64,000 nucleotides of DNA from Streptomyces sp. CG4 (GTDB lineage Bacteria; Actinomycetota; Actinomycetes; Streptomycetales; Streptomycetaceae), in NCBI RefSeq assembly GCF_041080655.1, contig NZ_CP163525.1, positions 2,170,001 to 2,234,000 on the forward strand, given 5' to 3'. Made by a program: the position numbers and the translations under genes. The notes under the pieces are model-generated. The model made no database searches and was not told the DNA's origin. It saw only the letters and a program-made list of their open reading frames with translations. How positions within the stretch are numbered: position 1 is the first letter of the stretch; every line of letters begins with the position of its first letter. Below are positions 42,509-51,530 of the stretch, one piece after another.

Positions 42509-43669
42509 ATGCCGATCGACGTGCACGGCACGGTCGCCGAGGGATTCGAGGGCGTACGCGAGGAGTTCGCGGCGGTGCTCGCCGAGGAGCGGGACGATCC
42601 GGGCGCCCAGCTCGTGGTGTACCGGCACGGGCGGCGCGTGGTGGATCTGTGGGGCGGCGACGGCATCGACGGGGACTCGCTGACGACGCTGTATTCCATC
42701 GCCAAGGGCGCCGCGCACCTCGTCGTCGCGCTCCTCGTCCAGGACGGGGTGCTCGACCTGGACCGTGAAGTGGCCGCGTACTGGCCCGAGTTCGGCGCCC
42801 ACGGCAAGGACCGGCTGACGCTGGGCGAACTGCTGGAGCACCGGGCCGGACTCGTCGGCGACGCCGAACAGCCCTTCACCGTGGAGGAGCTGGCCGACGA
42901 CCGGATCACGGCGGCCCGGCTGGCGCAGCGCAAACCGCTGTGGGAGCCCGGCAGCGCCTGGGGCTATCACGCCTTCGTCATCGGCGCCCTCACCGGCGAG
43001 GTGGTCCGCCGGGTGACCGGCCGGTCGATCCAGGAGCTGTACGAGGAGCGGATCCGCGCGCCGTACGGCCTCGACTACCACCTGGGCCTGCCCGCGGCGG
43101 CCGAGGCGCGCTGGGTGGACGTACAGCCGCTGGTGCCGACCCCGGAGGAGGCGGCGCTGCTCAAGGAGCGGGCGGCCGCCCCGGACAGCATCCGGGGCAT
43201 CGCCTTCGGCGCGCACGCGCCGGAGCCGATCGACCTGGTGGCCTTCGGCAATCACCCCCGGGTGAAGGCGCTCGGGCCGACGTCCTCGGGCGGGGTGGGC
43301 AACGCGCGCGGTGTCGCCGGGATGTACGCGGCCGCCATCAGCACCGTGGACGGCAGGCCGGCGCTGCTCACGCCGGAGACGGCGGCCGAGTTCGGCGCGC
43401 TCCGCACCCCGGGCGGGCCGGACCTGGTCACCGGCAGCGACAACCACTTCGCGCGCGGCTTCGAGCACACCCCCTCGCTCTTCCCGTTCCTCGGCGCCGG
43501 CACTTTCGGGCACAGCGGTGCGACCGGCTCGCTGGGCTTCGCCGACCCGGAGAACGGCATCGCGTACGCCTACACCCGGCGCCGGTTCGGCTTCCCCTCG
43601 GGGGTGGGCGCCGGCTGGGAGAACGGCCGTCTGGCGCAGTCCGTCCTGCGGGCGGCCGACTCCCTGTGA
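42509..43669 (+). CDS. Beta-lactamase-fold serine hydrolase (EstB-like)
   Basis: 386 residues, class C beta-lactamase/penicillin-binding-protein fold without a signal peptide. Nucleophile SxxK motif in LYSIAKGAAH (about residue 64), Tyr motif in WGYHAF, third motif HSG in TFGHSGATGSLGF. Cytoplasmic members are usually carboxylesterases or peptidases of unknown substrate. The ATG follows AGGGGG. The histidine phosphatase gene starts 35 bp downstream in the same direction. Confidence 0.9.
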   Translation: MPIDVHGTVAEGFEGVREEFAAVLAEERDDPGAQLVVYRHGRRVVDLWGGDGIDGDSLTTLYSIAKGAAHLVVALLVQDGVLDLDREVAAYWPEFGAHGKDRLTLGELLEHRAGLVGDAEQPFTVEELADDRITAARLAQRKPLWEPGSAWGYHAFVIGALTGEVVRRVTGRSIQELYEERIRAPYGLDYHLGLPAAAEARWVDVQPLVPTPEEAALLKERAAAPDSIRGIAFGAHAPEPIDLVAFGNHPRVKALGPTSSGGVGNARGVAGMYAAAISTVDGRPALLTPETAAEFGALRTPGGPDLVTGSDNHFARGFEHTPSLFPFLGAGTFGHSGATGSLGFADPENGIAYAYTRRRFGFPSGVGAGWENGRLAQSVLRAADSL

Positions 43670-43704
43670 CACGGTGCTGACAGGCGAGCGGGAAGGGCGC
43701 TGAC

Positions 43705-44304
43705 GTGGGTGACCTCTTTCTCGTCCGGCACGGTGAGACCGAGTGGTCGCGCTCCGGACGGCACACCGGCTGGACGGACGTGCCCCTCACCGAGCACGGG
43801 CGGGAGGAGGCGCGCCGGCTGGTGCCCCTGATCCGCTCGCACCGCATCGGGGCCGCGTTCGTCAGCCCGCTGCAGCGGGCCCGGGAGACCGCCGAGCTGC
43901 TCGGGATCCATGACGCCCGGGTCGATACCGACCTGCGCGAATGGGACTACGGCGGGTACGAGGGCGTGACCACCGTGGAGATCCAGCGGACCCGGCCCGG
44001 CTGGTTCCTGTTCACGGACGGGGTCGCGCCGGGGCCGCCGGAGCATCCGGGCGAGACCCCGGAGCAGGTCGGCGAGCGCGCCGACCGCATGCTGGCCAAG
44101 GCCGACGCCGCCCTCTGCAACACCGAGGGCGTCGTCGTCCTGATCGCCCACGGCCACTTCCTGCGCGTCCTCACCGCCCGCCGCCTCGGCCTGCCGCCCC
44201 GGCACGGGGCCCTGTTCCAGCTGGCGACGGGGGCGCTGGGCCGGCTGGGCACGGAGCACGACCGGCCGGTGGTGGCGGGCTGGAACATCCGGCCGCCCGC
44301 GTAG
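43705..44304 (+). CDS. Histidine phosphatase (phosphoglycerate mutase-like)
   Basis: 199 residues. RHG motif at the N-terminus (LFLVRHGETEWS), second Arg in SPLQRARETAELL, acid Glu in LREWDYGGYEG, and second catalytic His in LIAHGHFLRVL. These are broad phosphatases acting on small phosphorylated metabolites. The GTG at 43705 follows GAAGGG weakly. Just downstream lies a short GC-rich tandem repeat (CCTGACGGGGGTCC, about 44319-44350). Confidence 0.92.
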   Translation: MGDLFLVRHGETEWSRSGRHTGWTDVPLTEHGREEARRLVPLIRSHRIGAAFVSPLQRARETAELLGIHDARVDTDLREWDYGGYEGVTTVEIQRTRPGWFLFTDGVAPGPPEHPGETPEQVGERADRMLAKADAALCNTEGVVVLIAHGHFLRVLTARRLGLPPRHGALFQLATGALGRLGTEHDRPVVAGWNIRPPA

Positions 44305-44451
44305 GGGCCGGACGGAGGTCCCCTGACGGGGGTCCCCTGACGGGGGTCCCCGTACCGCGTCCCCGGGCGTTGTCAGTCCCGGACCGTACTCTTCGAATGG
44401 GGCGTCTTCCGGGCGTCCCGGGCGAGGGGACGGGAGCGGAAGGAGTGCGCT

Positions 44452-45075
44452 GTGACCCGACCGCCGAGCGCCGCGCAGCGGCGGGTGATCGAGGGCGCCG
44501 ATCCGGTGACGGGGCGGCTGCGCGGTACGGAGGCGCAGTTGGCGGCGCTGGTGAAGCGGGGGCTGGCCTTCCGGCATCCGCGCCCGCCGCACGAGCACTT
44601 TCTGACCCCGGCGGGCCACCGCATACGGGAGGCCGTGCCCGAGCCGGTGACACGGGAACCCGCGGCTGACGCCGGCGTGTTCGCGGCGCGGGTCGGCGGC
44701 GAGGAGGAGCCGCCCGGGGACGGTGCGGCGCGGCTGCGTGAGGTGCACGGTGCCTGGCAGGGGCTGCTGGAGCTGCGCCGGATGACCAACCCGGACGGCG
44801 CCGTGGACCGGCCGTGCGGCTGGGAGCGGGCGCATCTGGTCCGGGCCGCCGCGCTCGCCCTGGAGGCGGCCGGGCACCGTCCGGCGGGCGGGGACGCGGA
44901 CGGCTACCGGGTGCGCGCGACCCCGCAGCCGGAGGCGGTCGCCGTGCATGCGCCGGACGCGGAGAGCCTCGCGGCCTGCGCGGCCACCCTGGAGCGCGCG
45001 GGCTGGCAGGCCGGTGAGTACACCGAGCCGCGGACGAGGGTGCGCTATCTGCTGGCCTCGCCACGCCGGGTGTGA
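44452..45075 (+). CDS. Hypothetical protein with winged-helix-like N-terminus
   Basis: 207 residues, unrecognised family. The first about 65 residues look like a small winged helix (AQRRVIEGADPVTGRLRGTE, LAALVKRGLAFRHPRPPH, FLTPAGHRIREA). The rest alternates Ala-rich helices with strands and contains a conserved-looking GLLELRRMTNPDG and a C-terminal VRYLLASPRRV. The GTG at 44452 follows GGAAGGAGTG. Probably co-transcribed with the thioesterase gene 74 bp downstream. Confidence 0.75.
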   Translation: MTRPPSAAQRRVIEGADPVTGRLRGTEAQLAALVKRGLAFRHPRPPHEHFLTPAGHRIREAVPEPVTREPAADAGVFAARVGGEEEPPGDGAARLREVHGAWQGLLELRRMTNPDGAVDRPCGWERAHLVRAAALALEAAGHRPAGGDADGYRVRATPQPEAVAVHAPDAESLAACAATLERAGWQAGEYTEPRTRVRYLLASPRRV

Positions 45076-45098
45076 ACAGCGTGCCAGGATCGGAGCGC

Positions 45099-45141
45099 CA
45101 GCGTGCCGTACAGAGAAGGGGCAGCGTGCCGTACAGAGAAG
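45099..45141. repeat. 20-bp direct repeat, two copies, before the thioesterase start
   Basis: CAGCGTGCCGTACAGAGAAG at 45099-45118 and 45122-45141, period 23 bp, identical. It duplicates the purine-rich ribosome-site region, giving the gene two potential binding sites. Confidence 0.85.
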
Positions 45142-45149
45142 AGGAAACC

Positions 45150-45572
45150 GTGAGCGAACCGTTTTCCGTGCGCGTGACCGTCCGCGGCTACGAGACCGAT
45201 GTGCAGGGGCATCTGAACCAGGCGGTGTACCTCAACTACGCGGAGCACGCCCGCTGGTCCCTGCTCAAGGCGGCCGGAGTGACCCAGGCCGAGCTGATAG
45301 GCCGGGGTGTGGGGCCGGTGTCGCTGGAGACGACGATCCGCTACCGGCAGGAACTGCTCGCCGGTGACGAGGTCGACGTCACCTGCGGGTTCGAGTGGGG
45401 TGAGGGGAAGACCTTCCGGATCCGGCAGGAGGTCCGCAAGACGGACGGCACCGTGGCGGCCGAGATCACCGCGGTCGCCGGCCTGCTGGACCTGGAGGCG
45501 CGGAAGCTGATCGCCGATCCCGGCAGGGCTTTCAAGGAACTGACGGCCGACCCGGGCCTGTTCGGCCTGTAG
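45150..45572 (+). CDS. Hot-dog fold acyl-CoA thioesterase (YbgC/FcbC-like)
   Basis: 140 residues from GTG 45150. Catalytic region RGYETDVQGHLNQAVYLNYAEHARW contains the D-x-x-GH-x-N signature of 4-hydroxybenzoyl-CoA/YbgC thioesterases; ETTIRYRQELLAGDEV follows. The start is chosen over ATG 45072 because the latter reads through the 20-bp repeat and gives Arg/Gln-rich nonsense; AGAGGAAACC precedes the GTG. Cleaves short acyl-CoA thioesters; substrate unknown. Confidence 0.88.
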   Translation: MSEPFSVRVTVRGYETDVQGHLNQAVYLNYAEHARWSLLKAAGVTQAELIGRGVGPVSLETTIRYRQELLAGDEVDVTCGFEWGEGKTFRIRQEVRKTDGTVAAEITAVAGLLDLEARKLIADPGRAFKELTADPGLFGL

Positions 45573-45625
45573 CGCCGGAGGTCTACGGCGACGGGCGCGA
45601 GTTCGTACTCCGCCTTGGGCGGCGC

Positions 45626-45649
45626 GGGGCACGGCACTTGCCGTGCCCC
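45626..45649. terminator. Bidirectional hairpin terminator
   Basis: GGGGCACGGCA / TGCCGTGCCCC, 11-bp perfect inverted repeat with almost no loop, between convergent thioesterase and NCS2 permease genes. Confidence 0.7.
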
Positions 45650-45659
45650 GGGCGGGTGT

Positions 45660-47075
45660 TCAGTGGGCCGGCGTGAGTTCCTGGCCCGCCTCCATCGGAT
45701 GCGTGACGTCCTCGGCTTCGTTGCCCTTGCCCAGGTGGTTGAAGACGAGGTTGAGGAGGACGGCGGTGACGCAGCCGGTGGAGATGCCGGAGTCCAGGAC
45801 GATCTTCGCGGTCTCGGGGAAGGCGTGGTAGAAGCCCGGCGTGGTGATCGGGATGATGCCGACCGCGAGGGAGACGGCGACGATCAGGACGTTGTTGTCC
45901 TTCTCCAGTCCGGCCCGGACCAGGGTCTGGATGCCGCTCGCGGCGACCGAGCCGAACAGGACGACGCCGGCGCCGCCGAGGACCGGGCGGGGGACGACCG
46001 CGATGAGCGAGGCGGCCATCGGGCACAGGCCCATCAGGACCAGGAAGCCGCCGCCCACGGCGACGACGAAGCGGCTGCGGATCCGGGTCATGGCGACGAG
46101 GCCGATGTTCTGGGCGAAGGCGCTGCACATGAAGCCGTTGAAGAGCGGGCTGAGGGCGGAGCCGAGGGTGTCGGCGCGCAGGCCGGCCGCGATGGTCTTC
46201 TCGTCCGCGGGGCGTTCGACGATCTCGCCGAGCGCCAGCATGTCGGCCGTGGACTCCGTCATGGAGACGACCATGACCACGCACATCGACAGGATCGCCG
46301 CGATGTGGAAGGTCGGGGCACCGAAGTGGAAGGGGGTCGGGAAGCCGACGACGTCGGCGTGGGCGACGGGGCCGAAGTCCGTGGCGCCGAAGGGTATCGC
46401 GAGGAGCGTGCCGAGGATCAGGCCGAGCAGGACCGCGATCTGCTTGACGAAGCCGCGGGTGAAGCGGCGCAGCAGCAGGACGATGAGGAGGGTGATGCCG
46501 GCCAGGGTGAGGTTGGTCGTCGAGCCGTAGTCGTGCGCGGCGGGGTTGGGGCCCTGGGCCCAGCCGAAGGCGACGGGCAGCAGGGAGACGCCGATCAGGG
46601 TGATGACCGAGCCGGTGACGACGGGCGGGAAGAAGCGGATGGCCTTGCTGAAGAAGGGGGCGGCGAGGAAGCCGAGCAGGCCGGCGACGATGACCGCGCC
46701 GAAGATCATCGGCAGGGCGTCGGACTTGTCCTTGGCGGAGGCGACGATCGCCGTCATGGGGGCGACACCGGCGAAGGTGACGCCGTTGACGAAGGGGAGG
46801 CGGGCGCCGATCTTCCAGACGCCGAGCGTCTGCAGAAAGGTGGCGAGCCCGGCGGTGAACAGACAGGCTCCGGTGAGGAAGGTCAGATCGGTGGCGGACA
46901 GGCCTGCGGCCGCACCGACGATCAGGGGTGGGGCTACGACTCCGGCATACATGGCGGCCACGTGTTGCAGGCCACTGGTCGCCATTTTCAGGGCGGGGAG
47001 TTTCTCGTCTACGGGATGGGCGGCCACGGCGGCTCCTCCGGTCGGGTAACACGTCGTCGTCGACGCGGGTTTCAT
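45660..47075 (-). CDS. NCS2-family nucleobase/urate permease 1
   Basis: About 471 residues, 12-14 hydrophobic segments. NCS2 signatures: LQHVAAMYAGVVAPPLIVG in helix 1, the Glu-containing SMTESTADMLALGEI motif (helix 8), FAQNIGLVAMTRIRSR (helix 10) and GGAGVVLFGSVAASGIQTL. Proton-driven importers of xanthine, urate or uracil. Lying next to 8-oxoguanine deaminase and uricase genes, a purine or urate role is likely. The ATG at 47075 is the best start but has no ribosome site; the leader upstream is a degenerate repeat array. Confidence 0.92.
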   Translation of the reverse strand: MKPASTTTCYPTGGAAVAAHPVDEKLPALKMATSGLQHVAAMYAGVVAPPLIVGAAAGLSATDLTFLTGACLFTAGLATFLQTLGVWKIGARLPFVNGVTFAGVAPMTAIVASAKDKSDALPMIFGAVIVAGLLGFLAAPFFSKAIRFFPPVVTGSVITLIGVSLLPVAFGWAQGPNPAAHDYGSTTNLTLAGITLLIVLLLRRFTRGFVKQIAVLLGLILGTLLAIPFGATDFGPVAHADVVGFPTPFHFGAPTFHIAAILSMCVVMVVSMTESTADMLALGEIVERPADEKTIAAGLRADTLGSALSPLFNGFMCSAFAQNIGLVAMTRIRSRFVVAVGGGFLVLMGLCPMAASLIAVVPRPVLGGAGVVLFGSVAASGIQTLVRAGLEKDNNVLIVAVSLAVGIIPITTPGFYHAFPETAKIVLDSGISTGCVTAVLLNLVFNHLGKGNEAEDVTHPMEAGQELTPAH

Positions 47076-47248
47076 GGAGGTGGTGCGAGTGGTCGTGCGG
47101 GACCGGGGACGGGGTGGCGCTTGAGCGGGTCGAGCGGTGACCGTTCCGGGGCGCGTGCGTCCACACGCGCCCCGGAACGGCTGCCATGGACCCCGCTCGG
47201 GTCCACGGACCCCGGCCGGGAGCCGTCCCTCCCGGCCGGAGCGTTTCC

Positions 47249-47600
47249 GGCGAGCCGCCCGCAGGGGCGACCGCCGCGTCTTTCCGGCAGGCCGCCCGTG
47301 CGGGGCGAACTGCCGAGTCCTCTGGCAGGCCACCCTTACGGTGGCGAACTGCCGAGCACTGCGGCAGACCGGCCGCATGTTCCGGCCTGCCGGGGCCTGC
47401 GGCGAGTCGCCCGTACCGGGCGTCCGCCACGTTTTCCGGCGAGTCGCCTGTACGGGGCGACCGCCGAGTCTGTCGGTTTTGCCGGCGCGCCACCCGTGCG
47501 GGGTCGGCGGCCAGTCTGTGGAGTTGGCCGACGGGCCGCCCGTGCGGGGCGGCCGTCGGGTTCTCCGGCGGGGCCGCTCGGGGCGGTTTCGCCGAAGGGG
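47249..47600. repeat. Degenerate tandem array of hairpin-forming units (about 8-9 units of 37-45 bp)
   Basis: Units share the outline TTCCGGC-GAGTCGCC-CGTACGGGGCGACCG and have GCC/GGC hairpin cores. Clear units begin near 47249, 47288, 47325, 47405, 47443, 47485 and 47530. They vary in sequence and length and do not code. The array fills most of the 570-bp gap between the deaminase 3' end and the permease 5' end. Confidence 0.65.
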
Positions 47601-47648
47601 TCCGGTGGTCCGGCCGTGGGAGCGGCCGGCCTCCGGCGTCGGTGGGGA

Positions 47649-49034
47649 TCAGGCCTGGGCCGCGATCCGGGCGAGGCGCTGGGCCTCCTCGCGGGTGGAG
47701 CGGGCGATGGTGTCCTCGTCGACAGTGACCAGGCGGCCGCCCGCGACGATCTGCCTGCCGTTGACGAAGGACGCGGTGACCGGGGCCGCCGCACCGAAGA
47801 CCAGTGCGGTCACCGGGTCGGCGATGGAGGCGTGGGCCAGGGTGTCCATCTTCCACAGCACCACGTCGGCCAGCTTGCCGGCCTCCAGCGAGCCGATCTG
47901 GTCGGCACGGCCGAGGACCTGCGCACCGCCGTGGGTGCCGAGCCGCAGCGCCTGGCGGGCGTTGAGGGCAGCCTCGCGGTGGGCGCCGAGGCGGTTGATC
48001 AGCAGGGCGTTGCGCAGTTCGGTGTGGAGTTCGCCGGACTCGTTGGACGCGGTGCCGTCGACGCCGAGGCCGACCGGGACGCCGGCCTGGAGCATGTCGG
48101 GGACGCGGGCGATACCGGCGGCGAGACGGGCGTTGGAGGACGGACAGTGGGCGACACCGGTCTTCGTACGGCCGAAGGCGGCGATGTCGGAGTCGTTCAT
48201 GTGGACGCAGTGCGCCATCCACACGTCCTCACCGAGCCAGCCGGTGGACTCGAAGTAGTCCGTCGGGCCCATGCCGAACAGTTCGTGGCAGAACTTCTCC
48301 TCCTCCACGGTCTCCGAGCCGTGGGTGTGCAGCCGTACGCCGAGGCGGCGGGCCAACTCGGCGCCCTGCCTGAGGAGTTCGGTGGAGACGGAGAAGGGGG
48401 AGCAGGGGGCTACGGCCACCTGGGTCATGGCGTCGAAGGAGGCGTCGTGGTGCTGCTTGACGGTCTCCTCGGTCGCGGCGAGCGCGCCCTCCAGGGTCTC
48501 GACGGCGAAGTCCGGCGGCAGGCCGCCGTCCTTCTCGCTGCGGTCCATCGAGCCACGGGCCAGCGTGAAGCGGACGCCCATCTCGGCGGCGGCGCGGATG
48601 ATCGAGCCGGACAGGTCGCCGGAGCCGTGCGGGTAGACGTAGTGGTGGTCCATGGCGGTGGTGACACCGCCGCGGGCCATCATGGCGAGGGAGCCCTGCG
48701 CGGCCGCGTAGGTCATCTGCTCGTCGATGCGCGCCCAGGTGGGGTAGAGCGCGACGAGCCAGTTGAACAGGTTGTGGTCGGTGGCCAGGCCCCGGGTGAT
48801 CCACTGGTAGAAGTGGTGGTGGGTGTTGACCAGGCCGGGCGTGGCCAGGTGACCGCTCGCGTCGATCCGGCGCACCACGTCCTCGAGGCCCTGGGGAGCC
48901 TGGCCCGCGCCGAGCGACTCGATGCGGTTGCCGGCGATGACGAGATACCCGGAGGCGTACTCGGTGTCGCCCGCGTCCACGGTCGCGATGGCGCAGTTCT
49001 CGATGACGATGCGCTGGGCTGCCGATGATGCCAT
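47649..49034 (-). CDS. 8-Oxoguanine deaminase / guanine-deaminase-like amidohydrolase
   Basis: 461 residues. Amidohydrolase fold with HxH in LVNTHHHFYQW, His in VRLHTHGSETVEEEKF, His in VWMAHCVHMND, and Asp in VGLGVDGTASNES. The N-terminal motifs and the sequence after the metal site (TRGLATDHNLFNWLVALYP) match 8-oxoguanine deaminases, which convert 8-oxoguanine to urate. That product is the substrate of the uricase encoded just upstream. The ATG at 49034 follows AAGGAAGC. It is flanked by two NCS2 permeases. Confidence 0.87.
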   Translation of the reverse strand: MASSAAQRIVIENCAIATVDAGDTEYASGYLVIAGNRIESLGAGQAPQGLEDVVRRIDASGHLATPGLVNTHHHFYQWITRGLATDHNLFNWLVALYPTWARIDEQMTYAAAQGSLAMMARGGVTTAMDHHYVYPHGSGDLSGSIIRAAAEMGVRFTLARGSMDRSEKDGGLPPDFAVETLEGALAATEETVKQHHDASFDAMTQVAVAPCSPFSVSTELLRQGAELARRLGVRLHTHGSETVEEEKFCHELFGMGPTDYFESTGWLGEDVWMAHCVHMNDSDIAAFGRTKTGVAHCPSSNARLAAGIARVPDMLQAGVPVGLGVDGTASNESGELHTELRNALLINRLGAHREAALNARQALRLGTHGGAQVLGRADQIGSLEAGKLADVVLWKMDTLAHASIADPVTALVFGAAAPVTASFVNGRQIVAGGRLVTVDEDTIARSTREEAQRLARIAAQA

Positions 49035-49116
49035 GGTGCTTCCTTGTTTTTGGTGGCGGATTTCGGTGGCGGCCCGTGAACCGAAGGGGTGTCCACGGGG
49101 AGGGCACGGCAGGACC

Positions 49117-50538
49117 CTAGGAGGATTTGAGTGCCGGGGCGGTTCTGCCGCTCCGGGTGCCGAGATGATGGAAGAACAGGTTGAGCAGGACGGCGGCGAG
49201 CGCGCCCGCACTGATGCCGGAGCCGAGCACGGTCTGCGCCCAGGCCGGGAAGCCGGCGTAGAAGGCCGGTGCGGCCAGCGGGATGATGCCGGCGCCGAGC
49301 GCCACGGCGACCAGGACGATGTTGGAGCTGTCGTCGAGCCCGGCCTCCGAGAGGGTACGGATGCCGCTGACGGCGATGGAGCCGAAGAGCACGATGCCCG
49401 CGCCGCCGAGGACCGGCAGGGGGACCAGGGAGACGACCGCGCCGAGGACCGGGAAGGCGCCGAGGACCAGCAGGGCGCCGCCGGCGACGGCGACGACATA
49501 GCGGCTGCGTACCCGGGTCAACGACACCACGCCGACGTTCTGGGCGAAGGCGGAGGTCGGGAAGCCGCCGAAGACGGGTCCGAGCAGGGTGGCGATGCCG
49601 TCGGTGCGCAGACCACGGGTGAGGGTCCGCGCGTCGGTGCGGCGCCCGCAGATCTCGCCGAGGGCGAGCATGCCGGCGCTGGACTCGGTCATCAGCACCA
49701 GCATCACGATGCACAGCGACAGCACGGCGGCGGGCTGGAACGCCGGCGCGCCGAAGGCGAACGGCGTCGGCAGCGCGGCGACGGGCGCGGACTTCAGGGC
49801 GCCGAAGTCGGCCATCCCGAACGGGACGGCGGCCAGGGTGCCGACGAGCAGCCCGAGCAGCAGGGCGACCTGCTTGACGAAGCCGCGGCCGAACCGCTGG
49901 ATCAGCAGGATGACGGCGAGCGTGAAGCCGGCGAGCGCAAGGTTGTGCATGGCGCCGAAGTCGGCGGCGGTCTTGTCGCCGCCCTGAGCCCAGCTGACCG
50001 GGACGGGCATCAGGGTGACGCCGATCAGGGTGATGACGACACCGGTGACGAGCGGCGGGAAGAAGCGCAGCAGTCGCCCGAAGAAGGGTCCGACGGCGAG
50101 GCAGAAGGCACCGGCGACCATCACCGCGCCGTAGACGGCGGGGAGTTGGTGGCCCTTGCTGTTCGTCTCGGCGATCGCGAGGATCGGGGCGATGCCGGCC
50201 GAGGAGGCGGCGTTGACGAAGGGCAGCCGGTTGCCGACGAAGCCCTTGACGCCGATGGTCTGCAGGACGGTCGCGACACCCGCGATCAGCAGGCTCGCGG
50301 CGATCAGCCGGGTGCGGGCGGCCAGGTCGAGTCCGCAGGCCTGGCCGATGATGAGCGGAGGAGTGACCACACCTGCGTACATCGCGGCGATGTGCTGGAG
50401 CGCGGCGGGGAAGAGTCGCGCGACAGGCAGCTTCTCGTCCACCGGGTGCACGGACGCGACGGCCGTGACGGCGTCCTCGGTGTGCACCGGCGGGGTGGAA
50501 CAGGGGACTTCTGCCGGCCCCTTTGCAGGCTGTGCCAT
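49117..50538 (-). CDS. NCS2-family nucleobase/urate permease 2
   Basis: 473 residues; same layout as permease 1 (LQHIAAMYAGVVTPPLIIG, LMTESSAGMLALGEICGR, FAQNVGVVSLTRVRSR, GGAGIVLFGSIAVSGIRTL). The paralogues are about half identical by eye and probably differ in substrate. The ATG at 50538 has a good GGAGGG ribosome site. It follows uricase by 64 bp and is probably in the uraD-uraH-uricase operon, so urate or xanthine uptake is the likely role. Confidence 0.93.
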   Translation of the reverse strand: MAQPAKGPAEVPCSTPPVHTEDAVTAVASVHPVDEKLPVARLFPAALQHIAAMYAGVVTPPLIIGQACGLDLAARTRLIAASLLIAGVATVLQTIGVKGFVGNRLPFVNAASSAGIAPILAIAETNSKGHQLPAVYGAVMVAGAFCLAVGPFFGRLLRFFPPLVTGVVITLIGVTLMPVPVSWAQGGDKTAADFGAMHNLALAGFTLAVILLIQRFGRGFVKQVALLLGLLVGTLAAVPFGMADFGALKSAPVAALPTPFAFGAPAFQPAAVLSLCIVMLVLMTESSAGMLALGEICGRRTDARTLTRGLRTDGIATLLGPVFGGFPTSAFAQNVGVVSLTRVRSRYVVAVAGGALLVLGAFPVLGAVVSLVPLPVLGGAGIVLFGSIAVSGIRTLSEAGLDDSSNIVLVAVALGAGIIPLAAPAFYAGFPAWAQTVLGSGISAGALAAVLLNLFFHHLGTRSGRTAPALKSS

Positions 50539-50602
50539 GGTGATCCCTCCGGTGTCACGTGTCCCCGGCCCGGGTGGCGGGACCGGGGACACGCGTCCCT
50601 CG

Positions 50603-51526
50603 TCAGAGGTTGGTCATGTCGACCGGGATCTTCGGCTCACAGCCGTCCCGGAGGATGGTCGCCTCGATCAGGCCGTAGGGCCGGTCGGCGGCGTAGTAGA
50701 CCTCGTTGTCGTTCTTGAGCCCGAAGGGCTCCAGGTCGACCAGGAAGTGGTGCTTGTTCGGCAGCGAGAAGCGGACCTCGTCGATCTCGCTGCGGTTGTT
50801 GATGATGCGCGCACCCATCTGGTACAGCGTCTGCTGCAGGGAGAGGGAGTACGTCTCGGCGAAGGCCTGGAGCATGTGCTTCTTGACCTGCTCGTAGGAC
50901 TTCTCCCAGTTGGGCATCCTCTGCTCGTCGTCGGTCCAGTTGAACCGCCAGCGGCCGGAGACCTGGGTGGCCAGGATGCGGTCGTACGCCTCCTGCAGGG
51001 TCGTGTACTTGTCCTTGACGTAACCCCAGAATTCGGAGTTCGTCGAGTTCATCACGACCAGGTCCTTCAGACCGGAGACGACCTCCCACTGCTCACCGTC
51101 GTAGGTGATCTGGGTGACGCGGGTCTCCTGGCCCTTGCGGACGAACGAGTGCTTGACCTCGTCCGCGCCGATGAACTTGGAGTTGGCGTCGGAGGTCTCG
51201 ATCCGCTCCCAGGCGTACTCCTCGATCCGGATCCGGGCGCGGTGGATCGGCTCCTGCGAGGTGACGAAGTGGCGGGCGAGATGGATGCCGAACTGCTCGG
51301 CGGACTCGATGCCGTACTCCTTGGCGAACGCGTACACCGTGTTCTTGGTGGTGTCGGTCGGCAGGACGTTGGCGTTGGAGCCGGAGTAGTGGACCTCGTC
51401 CATGTCGCCGCTCAGCGCGACGGAGACGTTGAGGTCCTTGATGTGGTGGGTGGCGCCGTCCCGCGTGATCTTTACGACTCGGTTCTCGGCCTTGCCGTAC
51501 TGGTTCTGTCCCAGGATGGTGGGCAT
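50603..51526 (-). CDS. uox: Urate oxidase (uricase)
   Basis: 307 residues, cofactor-free. Oxidises urate to 5-hydroxyisourate with release of H2O2. The N-terminal Lys (GQNQYGKAENRVVK) and the Thr in VLPTDTTKNTVYAFAKEYG form the catalytic pair; EQFGIHLARHFV, the Gln-bearing SLQQTLYQMG and the LPNKHHFLVDLEPFG loop (active-site His) are present. Four bp behind the HIU hydrolase gene in an operon with uraD and uraH. Promoter control is discussed at 52499-52539. The linked katA gene carries the same palindrome, consistent with peroxide made here. Confidence 0.97.
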   Translation of the reverse strand: MPTILGQNQYGKAENRVVKITRDGATHHIKDLNVSVALSGDMDEVHYSGSNANVLPTDTTKNTVYAFAKEYGIESAEQFGIHLARHFVTSQEPIHRARIRIEEYAWERIETSDANSKFIGADEVKHSFVRKGQETRVTQITYDGEQWEVVSGLKDLVVMNSTNSEFWGYVKDKYTTLQEAYDRILATQVSGRWRFNWTDDEQRMPNWEKSYEQVKKHMLQAFAETYSLSLQQTLYQMGARIINNRSEIDEVRFSLPNKHHFLVDLEPFGLKNDNEVYYAADRPYGLIEATILRDGCEPKIPVDMTNL

Positions 51527-51530
51527 TTAG

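Noticed and set aside
47249-47600. CRISPR array
   Set aside because: Units are degenerate, have no distinct unique spacers of constant length, and no cas genes are near.
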